From: Plantago major
Taxonomy: Eukaryota; Streptophyta; Magnoliopsida; Lamiales; Plantaginaceae
DNA: 64,000 nucleotides
NCBI GenBank assembly: GCA_026545765.1
Contig: CM048842.1
Span: 41,735,431-41,799,430, forward strand
Direction: 5' to 3'
Shown: positions 22,314-32,454 of the stretch, piece by piece
Layout: every line of letters begins with the position of its first letter
Numbering within the stretch: the stretch's first letter is position 1
Made by a program: the position numbers and the translations under genes
Notes under the pieces: generated by a model
Seen by the model: the letters and a program-made list of their open reading frames with translations, nothing else
Told to the model about the DNA's origin: nothing
The model's database searches: none

Positions 22314-22979
22314 TTCCTTAATTGCGGCTATTGTCCTTACTTCTTCCATGGCTTCCATCTTGTTGCAGATCTCATTCTCCTTCAGCTGCTCATTCCTGTA
22401 CCTTGAGTTTTCAGCAACACTTGCACAAGCTTCCAGTACTTGCTTAGCAGAGCTCCCCATAAATGATCCCTTCAGAGCTACGTCTATAAGGTCTCTGAAC
22501 TCCTCTCTAACTCCTAAGTAGAAATACTCACAGAGCTGTCGCGAAGTAAACTGATGTTGGGGGCAGTTGTATTGCATCTCCTCAAACCTTTCCCATACAT
22601 CATGAAAATATTCCTTCCGTTTCTGAGTGATAGTGGATATCATTCTCCTTTCTCTCATAACCCTTACAAGCCCTAGAAACCTCTTCATGAACAGACACCT
22701 CAGCTCTTCCCATTCACTCACTTCTTCTTTAATTTAATCTATCCATCTTTTTGCTGCTCCCTCCAGTGTTTTGATGAAGAACTAGAATTTCAGCTCACCA
22801 TAGGTTAACCTCTTTGTCAGAAACTGCTCGGCAATAGACTCGAATGCATACATGAACTTGCATTCATTTTCTCCTTCTGTACCTCCGAATTTTGGTAATG
22901 CGCTAATCAGAGTTAGATCAAATTCGTACTCCCTTACATGCGGCTGGATCCGAATTCCACTCCTTCTTGGTTTCGACAT
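22314..22979 (-). pseudogene. gag: gag N-terminal part (gypsy-A)
   Basis: Start ATG at 22979 (MSKPRRSG). The Ty3/gypsy retrotransposon gag domain is recognisable from ALPKFGGTEGENE near the start, and from YFHDVWERFEEMQYNCP through LCEYFYLGV further on. Two stops near 22738 and 22782 separate the two open parts. Translation stops where copia-2 begins. The same segment of gypsy-B (46493-47157) reads PKFYGVEGEDEVRF and FYEVWRRFKF, so the elements are related but distinct. Confidence 0.75.
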
Positions 22980-23097
22980 ACTGATCTACCTGATAGTTCT
23001 TTCGTCTTCTTCTTGATCTTGAGTTTTCCTGTGAAATAAAAGTAGTTATTGCTCGAAAATAACCAAATAAGTTTTACGTAGGAAATCTACCAATTAT

Positions 23098-23115
23098 TCC
23101 CCGGCAGTGGCGCCA
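23098..23115 (-). other. Primer binding site, Asp-tRNA type (gypsy-A)
   Basis: Minus strand TGGCGCCACTGCCGGGGA differs in two bases from the TGGCGCCGTTGCCGGGGA site usual in Athila/Tat elements. It lies 9 bp inside the LTR. Confidence 0.85.
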
Positions 23116-23739
23116 AATTTTTTATGTGCATTCAGAAATTTTGATTTCGTTGTAGAGACTGTAATCTCTAACAATCAAAAGATTAAATTTATAAATTCCA
23201 GAAGCTCACTAACACAGTTTATAGCAGTAAGTTAACTCGAGATGTCGTTCTCTCAGGAATAACGCTCGATTGAAATAGAATATTAAATAGTTGATTTTCA
23301 ATATAAAGTAAATAACAGATTTTTGATATTTCTGAATAAGTAAATAAACACATAAGCAGAAAAATAATTATAATGATAATTGACGAACTATGAACTTATA
23401 GAGAAAAGCATGTAAGCGTTAACCTCACTTTGATAAACGGTTTATATCAGGAATAACAGATAGCGATAGTTACGGCTGAAGAGTCACACAAGTCACATAT
23501 CTTATACCAAGGCGCAGACAGTAAAGATACCCCTTGTAGACTTTCGTCTAGCTCAATGATGTCACCAGTGGCTAGGTCAACAAGAAACCTCAGGCAAAAT
23601 ATCAACTTATAGACACAGCTGATACCTCATAGTCTAGTGCAATGAATACTCATGTCTCGCGAAAACATAAACAAACAAGAGTCCGTCTTGCGAGAGACCC
23701 CTATATATAGGAGAGTCCCGAAAGCCCCTTTCAAACGTT

Positions 23740-25560
23740 AAAACTAGACAATTATACATTTTTTCTCAACTTGGGCTCTGTTGGTTTTTTGCGGATCTTT
23801 TGACCCAGATTCATTAAAATGGGTCAAGTAAAAACTAGACAATATAATGTAAAAACTAGACAATATAATGTAAATTTAATATCATGTAAAAACTAGAGAA
23901 TTCCTTTCATAAACTAGACAATATAGACAATTATGTTATACTAAGCGAGTAAATTTCTGGACAAGAAATAAAACTAAACAATTCATTTACAAAACTAGAC
24001 AATTCAGTTACAAAACTAGACAATATGTTGTAAAAACTAGACACTAATTTTTCTTCGATTGCTTTAGTTTCTTCAGTCCATTCTTCTTCAAATCATCCAA
24101 TCCACCTTCTTCAAAATCATCATCAGCAGCAAGTCTTTTAGATCCTTGATAAGCTTTTTCATCAGCAATTTTCTTTACTTCTAGCTTTTTCAACATATAA
24201 AAAAACTAGACAATACATACTAAAAACTAGATTGTTCAATACAACTGCACAATAAAAAGATAGTATAACATGAAAAACTAGACAAATATTATTAAAAACT
24301 AGACCATATGTATTAAAAGTTAAAACAGAAGGTATTACATAAAAATTAGACAATATATGTTAAAAACTAGACAATTCACCTAAAAAGATGTAAAACATTA
24401 AAAAGTAGAAAATATTTGTTAAAAATCAGACAATTTCAAACAAAAACTATAACATGAAAAAACTAGACAATATCTGTAAAAACTAGACAACGACGAACAA
24501 CATAGACAATTTCTACTAAAACATAGATCATTTCTTCAAAAAAACTAGACAATTTATACAAAAAACTAAAAATCAGCAACAACGAACAACATAGACAATT
24601 TATACTAAAACATAGACAATTTCTACTAAAACATAGACCATTTATACAAAAATAAACAATTAATTTAACATCGAACTCATGGCATATATGCTTACATAAT
24701 GAAACATCAGTTATACCTAATAGAATGCGGCTAATCATCAGCTTAGCATCCCATGGAAACCAAATTAGAAAGAGGAAGCAACATGTACAATACGACAACA
24801 CAATGTATTGTCAGGTTATCAAATGAGTATCCATGTGGTATCGTAATACATTTTTGCATCGAATTGTTCGGAGTCTAGATAATTGATCGTAGGCCAAATC
24901 CATAAACAATAAAATCTTAGTATAGAACTTCATGAATCGTTCGAAATTAAAGGTAAAGCAAACCTCAACGTAATTGGAGCTCCGACCAAGATTGTGATGT
25001 GAATCGATTCAGATCTCAATATTGGAAGACTAATCAACGATCGTCTGTATAGTATGCACTCACCGGCAGAGTCCATGGCTTCCACCGGAAGATCCATCTA
25101 CATCGATGTTCGAGCTCGATCCGGCCATGTAAGCAAATAAAAAAGCAAAAACAACATGAAAAACACTCAAAATCAGATAAACACTAATCAAAACAACTTC
25201 AAAACACTGCAAATCGATCAATATAGAAGCAAACCTGACAATCGCGATGCAAAACGAGAAAATTAGGGTTCATCGGCTAAAAGATGAGAGAAACCGTCTC
25301 TATCAGATCTAAAAGGGAACAGGAATGAAAGAAAAGGGTAAAAAAAGGAAACTTAGCCTTTTATACTCAACTCGGGTCATTATAAAACCCCGATCCTGAC
25401 CCAGATTCCAGAAAATCAACCCGCGAGCAGGATCCGCGAAGGATAAAGGGTAGAAGACAAAAACTAGGCAATTTTACGTGAAAATTGATGGACTTTTTGG
25501 ACTCTCCAAATAAACAAGGACTTTTATAAGACTTAGTAAACAAACAAAGAATCTTTCCTC
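23740..25560. mobile_element. Probable foreign insert in the gypsy-A LTR, rich in ACTAGACAAT repeats
   Basis: This block has no counterpart in the gypsy-B LTR, whereas the sequence on both sides does. From 23745 to about 24645 the motif aaaACTAGACAATt recurs about 25 times in one orientation, with gaps of 12-40 bp. Two short gene-like pieces are visible on the minus strand: an ATG followed by MAGSSSNIDVDGSSGG and a consensus splice donor (25130-25060), and a Lys/Asp/Glu-rich open stretch at 24190-24050. I cannot define termini or a target duplication. A non-autonomous DNA transposon with captured gene pieces is one reading; local satellite growth is another. Confidence 0.4.
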
Positions 25561-26151
25561 AAACAGCACAGATATGAACAACAATCGCATAACCAACATT
25601 GATGCTAAAACTATTCCATCATATATATAAACCAAATAATCAAAGATCACGGCTAACCCTTTAACAGGTGAATTAGCCTGACATAAGTGAAAGTAAATAA
25701 ACTGTAAACTGAATTGAAATCATGTTTGAAACAACTAAACCGTAAGAAGATGGCGAGTGTCGATCCTCAGCTTCTCCTCTTTGATTCTTCCTCTGCTGAT
25801 CGATCTTGATGCTTCTTCGGGAGTCTTGAAGTCTTCTTGATTGCTTGCTAACGGCTAGGGTTTTGGGGTTTCACTTCCCCGATGACTGGTTCTCTCTCAG
25901 GAGAGCTGCTTTGGTGCTACGGAACCCTAATGTCCCGTTCTACTATTCGGAACCCTTCCATTCCGCTCTCTCTTGATTATGAGACCCAAGGGTCTTATTT
26001 ATACTGAAAATTCCAAGCTCCAACCGCCATTGGTGTATAAGGAAGGTTTAGGAAGACGGGCCCTAGCCTGACGGACCAGAAAACAAACTAAAGGGCAGAA
26101 TTGCAGTGGACTGCGGTCCACAGGTGACCGCAGTGTGCGATTTCCACCGAT

Positions 26152-26325
26152 CGAATATGTTTGCTTTTTTCTTCAATTTCGGGCTTCGTAACTTCGTTTT
26201 CTCGAAAAGTTATCTTCTACAAAGTTGTAGCAATTCCCACATATTCGAATCTGTTTGCATTGTTCTTCAATTTCGGGCTTCGTAACTTCGTTTTCTCGAA
26301 AAGTTATCTTCTACAAAGTTGTGTC
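26152..26325 (+). repeat. 94-bp tandem duplication in the gypsy-A LTR
   Basis: CGAATATGTTTGC at 26152 and CGAATCTGTTTGC at 26246 begin two near-identical copies running through TTCGGGCTTCGTAACTTCG to AAAGTTGTG. The second copy is slightly shorter. The gypsy-B LTR has only one. Confidence 0.8.
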
Positions 26326-26601
26326 ATCTTCAATTATCTTCGCACTGGCTGGTCACATGACATGTTTTGACACCTCGAACTCCGTGCATCGGAAAATTCT
26401 GCATATTTGCTTAACGTTCTCGATTTCGCACAATTATGTCGTTTTGGCGCCTGAAATCATGCAATTCCTCAAAAACGCGATCATGACCTACAAAATACAC
26501 CCGAAGTTGGAAATTGACCATAAAACGATACAAATACTGAATCTAAGGCAAAAAATAAAGGTCTAAAAATATGCTATATCGCACATTTCATTGTCACATC
26601 A

Positions 26602-29590
26602 GTGAGTAAAATAGGTAGGATAATATAGAGTAGTGTTTGGCGAAGCATCATTAAAAGATGAGCAAGGCAGAACAAATGGTATTTCAGGGGGACATATCCT
26701 TTCAGACACCGAGTTCCTTCCTTCGACTTTGTCTTCTCTCAATGACAAATCTTCAACTTCTCCTTCATCATCATAACTACTTCATCGGTTGCATGCTTCA
26801 CACGTAGACTACTTGCTCCTTTATTTTTTATTTTTCTTTATTTTTCTTTTTCTTTTGACATACTATTTTTTCCAGTCGTTTTACTCACTCGTATGCTTTT
26901 CGTTGGCCATCATTGGGCTCTTTTAGTCTCTACATTTTTTGTTAGTGTCCGTTTTACCGAATTCCTCGCTTTTGTGCATGCTGGTTTGGTGTGCATGCCA
27001 TCAACCCTCACAGACATGTAGCCTTTTAGGGCCACACTGGTATGTGGGTAGTATCTATAACATGCCCAACACGAACACGATGATCACAAGGACCAGAGAT
27101 CCACTCCGAGACTTTTTTACCCTTGCTATTTTCAGTACTTTCTTTTCTATTTATTCTGGAGCAAGAGCTAGTGATTTTTAGCACTAGTAATATAACAGTA
27201 GGGCCAACAAGGTTACCTTTCGATGATGTTCATCTTCCACTTCTCCCCCAAACCAATTTCTCGAACTAGGGTTAGGGTTTTCTTCTCTACTTTCCCCCAA
27301 ACCAATACTCGATCATGATCAAAACATGATTCTCCTCCATTCTTTGGAACTCGTTGCTTTGTTTCTTCGTTCAAGCTTGGCGGTAGGTTGCTGTCACTGC
27401 TTAAGTAAAGCATGTGTAGGATATATGGTGGAGTTTCATAAGGGCTTAAAAAGCTTTTAGTGGGGGTAAGTGAAAGGTATCGAAAAGGGATTCAGAAAGG
27501 TGAGTACTACTAATCATTTTCATGTTGCTGATAAATAAAGACTCAACGGTAGCAGTGTTCACACGGTTGCACACAGGACTTAAATTAGAGTACCAAGTAA
27601 ACTCACTCATCAAAGTAGCATGGGTCGGGTTAGGTCAGAGCATATATTCAGCAAGTAGCGAAGCAAGAAAACAAATCCACAGCCCTTCATCTTAGTCATA
27701 ATTTACACTTAGTACTCTTCCACAGATCAACCCTTTTTTGAAAAAGGTAAGTAACTCTAGACGCAACAGATAAAAGTAAATCTAGTTCTTAAATGTAATT
27801 AACTATAACTTAACTAAGTGCGAATACATAAAAGCTCCTACAGACCAAGCAAGTTAGCAGGCAGTAGTCAAATCAAATTCTTCCCCCAAACCTAGCAGAG
27901 AGCAGATAGGAAGCTAGGAAACTAAAGAAGAAAAAGGAAAGATACTCCCCTCTCGGTGCTGTGCTTCCATGCTTGTTCATTTAATTTCCCCTCCGCATAT
28001 CATCTTGGTCTCCCAGCTAGTCATCGCTCACGAGCTCCACAAAGAGTTTATGCATCTTGCAATGGGTATCCTCCTTCGTTCTTCCATGGTACCTGGGCTC
28101 AAAAGTGTGTAAGATAGCATGTTTGGAGTGAACTCTGGACTATAGCTTACATGCAAATCTCATGGGGTCTTCCTCCCCCCAAACCTGATGTTTGGTATAG
28201 CATGTATGCAAAATTCCAGCTTGTGATAAGTCAATAGCTACATCAAATCAATGCATAAACTAGGCATGTAGCACAAATTCTCATATTGTGTCAAGCATCG
28301 AAGTGTAGAGCATATTGCAATGAGAATTCCATCCAATGAGCATATGACGATGTTAACATGTTTCCCATGCATAATTCTTCAAGTAAAGATCATGTGAGCA
28401 TGTAATCGAAGGAGAAAAGGGTCGACAAGGGGATTTGTTCTATTGAGACATTGAACATATGGTGAGCAAGAACAAAAACCCTCAAATTCATAGTCAATTT
28501 GTCAAATCTCAACCAAGGCCAGTGTTAATAAGGTGAATACTAAAAGTAAGCATGTATCCACATATCCCAAACATAATCAATCCAGTCAATTGAAGCATGT
28601 ATTTGCATAGCACTCAAGAAGCAAGAAGAAAGTGCAAACAAAAAGCTGACGGGTAGAAACTTGAATTTGAAGATGTTATAAAGATAATATTGAGTAGAAA
28701 TCACTTACTTGGTGTTGTCGATAGATGGGCAATCTAGGAATGCAATAGGTACGATGAAATTATAGAGCAAATGAAGAATTTTGAAGAATGAAGTGGGGAG
28801 GCAAAATCTCTTTTGGGGATCAAAAGGGAGAAAAGGGGAGTCATAGGTACTCACTGCGGTCGCCACCGATCAGGTGCCTCAATGCTTTTTCTTTCGCGAG
28901 ATTTTGCGTTTTCTCGATTCTTTTTGGTTTTTTTGTTTTTTAGATGCAACAAATGTACCTAAGTAATGAATTAAGAAATTTTAAAAACTTAAAAGGTTTT
29001 TTTTTGAAAAGATTTTTGGTGAGGAAATCGAGAAAGGGCGGAAAAATAAAAATGCAAATGCAAGTGTGAAAATTAAACGTGACCCTGGGTTGCCTCCCAA
29101 GAAGCGCTTGTTTTAGGTCTTATAGCTCGACCCCTATTCAGAGATGACCTTAGGATGGATGCATGTGGCCAAAGTTAGGTCCGTCCACCCATCTCCACCT
29201 TCCAGCAGCGTTCTTCTTTCGCATCCTTGTTGGCGGGTTTCAATTGATGTTAGGTCCATCAACCCATTCTCAGTTCTTGTCAATTTTCCTGCCGAACTCA
29301 CGACTTAGCTTTCTCCTTCTTGGTATCGCCCTCTTCTTCTCCCTTCGTAGCTGGAGAATGATTTGCCCGGTGAAGAAGTTATTGTCATCCTTAGTGTACT
29401 CGTGGATATGATCTCTCTTATGAATGTATCCAGTCCTTCTTTTGAGCACACTTATATCAGTCCATGGCTGATCACCAAACTCCTTAACTCCCATTCCTTT
29501 AAGTACTATCTCGGTATCAGATCCCACTTGACTGATTGGATCTCCATTGAACAGCCTGTTCTCATCATTTGGGTTGCAAACCCATGGCCT
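26602..29590 (-). other. Non-coding 3' region of a gypsy element (probably gypsy-B)
   Basis: No convincing gene in about 3 kb. Two signals suggest the long 3' untranslated part of an Athila/Tat-like element read on the minus strand. First, CAAGCGCTTCTTGGGAGGC (near 29090-29110) followed by AACCCAGGG, a block I recall as common downstream of the last ORF in such plant elements. Second, at least four copies of a purine-rich GGTTTGGGGGA-type motif (27246, 27295, 27895, 28178). There is no polypurine tract next to 26601, so the gypsy-A LTR is probably not this element's own 3' LTR. Confidence 0.5.
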
Positions 29591-30425
29591 TCATTCGACT
29601 CCTTCCATTGATGTGTCCCTGAGAGATCTTGCATTCCTTGGTTCACAGTATCCCTTTAAGAATGATTTGTATTCCTGTGGTCTATATTTCTGCACAGTTC
29701 TAGTCAGACAGTCAGAATCAAGTTTACAGTTAGGGGTAGTTATGAGAACCTTCCAATCATTGGGTCGGAAATTCATGGGGATATGTTGAGTAAGTGGATT
29801 TCCCAATGATTGGTCCCTTTCCGTAATAGGCATGATATAACAATCAGGAATAACGAATTCAATTTCTTCTAATTTCCTTACGGGGCCGGGTTCATGGGTA
29901 GGAGTACTAGTAGTGCAAGTAACGACAGAAGATATAGAATTAGGATTAGTTAGAGTATAGGAAACAGAAAGCCTATCTGTCTGTTGCCTACTTCGAAGGT
30001 GTGGTGGGATATATGGTTCGATGGCCTTGTGAAGGACACCCATCGTATCTTCAGACTCCCCACAATCCTCCTGTTTACTAGCTTCGAGTACTTGATGGTT
30101 CCCTTGAGTATCTTCTTGCTCTGTGTATGCCTCTTCTTCCACAGGCTTGGTCCATTGAGCTTCGGTTCGTACGAGTGGTTTGACATCTCCTACCCCTGTC
30201 TCAGTCGATTCCTCCATACTCTCCATTTGTTTTCCGCACACGACTTTGACGTGTTCAGTTTTCATCATCTCTTCTTCTTCCTCAACCATCATCTCGATTG
30301 CTTCAAGTAGTGTCCTCATAACTTCTCTCTTGTCGACAGAAGTATCATTGTTGTCCAAATCCAATACTTGATTAGCCAACCCATCGAATGCATCCGCTCC
30401 GAGCCATTGTCCATAGTCCCTTAGC
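29591..30425 (-). pseudogene. Unidentified ORF in the gypsy-B 3' region, 5' end cut by copia-3
   Basis: An open frame of about 275 codons enters from the copia-3 border (DYGQWLGADAFDG) and ends at 29591. It contains a Glu/Met-rich segment, PYIPPHLRSRQQ in the middle, and a C-terminal part with EFVIPDCYIMP and NFRPNDWKVLI, ending in a basic RTVQKYRPQEYKSF region. I do not recognise the family. Its place, strand and the conserved block downstream fit an accessory ORF of a gypsy element. The N-terminus is missing because copia-3 or a linked deletion removed it. No membrane segment is seen. Confidence 0.45.
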
Positions 30426-32059
30426 TAACGGCAAAGTAAAAGACTAGACGGGGGGGGTGGGGGGGGTGAATAGTCTTTTTCAAACTTATGTCGATAAATA
30501 CAATTTCTCAGATTCCTGTGAAGATATCTGATACTTATTTTCAGAGAGCGGAAGACTTTTTGTGATAAGTGCACGTGCTCAGCAAGATATGTGTAAATAC
30601 TTATCAAAGTAAATAAAGCAAGTAATAAATTGCAGAAAGTAAATAACACAAGTCTTAATAGTGGTATCTGAAGGTGGCGTAATCCTTCAACTAATCCACT
30701 TCGGCCTTTCTCAGACCTAGAATCCACTAAGACAGATAATTGAGTTAACCTTACAAAAATCTTCTCTCGATTCCTAAATACACTAGGTTCCCAACCAAGT
30801 GTTCCCCCTGAGTTATTCCCTGGATTTCTCAGCCAAGTACTTCCTATACTCATAAACCTTTGAGCTATTCCTTAGTTTCCCAAACTAAGTACTTCCTATG
30901 CTCAGTAACCTTGGAGTTATTCCTTAGTTTCCCAAACTAAGTACTTCTTGTACTCCACGCCGTTTAAGGTGTTGGTTAAGGTAGTTTGTCAGGTGAGTAG
31001 TCTTAATAACTTTCTCAGTTATGTAAGAATACTCTATTGAACGAGAATCACTTAACACAATTCACAATGTGTGGTGATATATGTTCTTTACTGACCCAAG
31101 TCTATGATAAATGTTCTAGAGAATGAATCTCAGATACTTGATCTTTTGATTCAACTCCTTCACAGATAGCAATGCTTGTTAAAGATCAGGACACTTAGAA
31201 CTTTCGTGCTACTTAGAATTCAAGAGCTTGGTCGCAACAATAAGCTAGTGAATAAGTAGATTGAAGGCTTGTATGCTTGAGAGAAAGATACCACTAGTTG
31301 TATTATCAGAGAAGCTTGGTATTTTCAGTGTAAGTTCAAGGTGTTCAGTGTGTGTCTTTCAAGCATTCTAAGTGATAATATTTGTAGTTGAAAATCATGC
31401 CGTTTGAATAGTATCCGTTAGCCTTAATGAAATTCAAACTATTGATATCTGAAAATAGTACTGCAGAAGACGTTGTCTCTTTTCAGAGATTTCCTCTTTT
31501 GTTCAGATGTCTTTGTCAGCGCATTTATTGCATTGTACTATTTTTGTCCTATAGTGCCAATGGAACTATGCACGCTTTCTGAAGCAGTGCATGTCCCTTT
31601 CCAGAGACCTTCTCATCTCCAGATACCTGTTGAAACATTGTTTCTCAGAAACATAGTTTTATCCAAGATATCTGAGTGTAGATATCTATGGGCACTTTTC
31701 CTCGTTCAGAAACCTTGTGTACTCAGATATCTTTTGCAATACTTGTTTATAGGAAAACACTTGTTTCTTCAAGATATCTGGACATAGGTATCTGATGATC
31801 TTAGTCTTCAGTAATCTTGTGCAGTCTTCAAATCATCAAAAATGTGAGCTCTTCTGCCGGATGCCTTCTTCTTGGTCTTCTTTTAAGAAAATAAAAATTA
31901 CATTCAGTGACCTATCATCCTATACAAGATTTGCTAGACTATCATACTTAGTGATTTTCCTCTTTTACAGTGTTCAAGTGAACCAAGAGTACTAACCACC
32001 TTCTGAGCTAAGATAAGTCATTAGGCTTCTGATCAAAATCTAAACAGATATTCCTAACA
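30426..32059 (-). repeat. 3' LTR of copia-3, inner-to-outer end truncated
   Basis: 1634 bp, beginning TGTTAGGAAT at 32059 and stopping at ...GCCGTTA (30426), about 13 bases short of the expected end. It includes a broken G homopolymer (30451-30467) and three hairpin boxes at 30820-30950 (for example TTAGTTTCCCAAACTAA). Confidence 0.9.
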
Positions 32060-32079
32060 ATTTTCCCCCTTTTTGATCA
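32030..32079 (-). other. Polypurine tract and inverted repeat (copia-3)
   Basis: On the minus strand AAAAAGGGGGAAAA precedes the LTR at 32059. TGATCAAAA (32030-32038) and TTTTGATCA (32071-32079) form the same enclosing 9-bp inverted repeat as in copia-2. Confidence 0.85.
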
Positions 32080-32454
32080 GTCAACGATGACTATCTGACC
32101 TATTACAAATTTGGATGAGGAAACAACCCACCACTTAATCAATTCATAAGATCTTTCAATTCTTTCAATTAAGTGTAGAAAGTAAACATCAACCAAATCA
32201 CAAGGTGTGATCTTTGCTGACAAGTTATCTTTTTTTTTTATAAATTAATATCTGAGAGTAGGTTCATCAGATATGTTACAAAGAAAGTTCACAAATAACT
32301 TTAATACATAAAATACATTTAAGATCAGTCAGCAAGATACACAATACATAGTTTAAATTAGGACAATAGGAGAAACCAAGCTCCAAGTAGACATCCTAAT
32401 AAACTAGTCTTCAAGTCTTCAACACTTCAAGTCTGCAATCAGCATATCTATGGA
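32080..32454 (-). other. 3' untranslated region (copia-3)
   Basis: AT-rich stretch between the extra ORF and the polypurine tract, homologous to 20590-20886. No gene seen. Confidence 0.65.

Larger units (their letters stand above)
22314..26601 (-). mobile_element. gypsy-A: 5' end of a Ty3/gypsy element (Athila/Tat-like)
   Basis: On the minus strand: a 3.5-kb LTR (23125-26601), Asp-tRNA-type primer site, short leader and the start of gag, cut at 22314 by the insertion of copia-2. The rest of the element should lie left of the window. The LTR shares its ends with gypsy-B but is about twice as long because of an extra block (about 23740-25560). Confidence 0.8.
23125..26601 (-). repeat. 5' LTR of gypsy-A with internal expansion
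   Basis: The LTR ends TGATGTGACA (outer, 26601) and GAATGCACA (inner, 23125). Its outer 330 bp and its inner part align with the gypsy-B LTR. The middle contains a block absent from gypsy-B, full of ACTAGACAAT repeats. A tandem duplication of about 94 bp (26152-26245 and 26246-26325) and a CTGCGGTC/GACCGCAG hairpin (26111-26133) lie near the outer end. Confidence 0.75.

Noticed and set aside
26161..26566. Overlapping frames in the gypsy-A LTR
   Set aside because: They read through the 94-bp tandem duplication and have no recognisable domain.
23125..26601. Gypsy-A LTR as a shared LTR serving also as the 3' LTR of gypsy-B
   Set aside because: A shared LTR would need a polypurine tract immediately right of 26601 on the minus strand; the sequence there (GTGAGTAAAATAGG) is not one.
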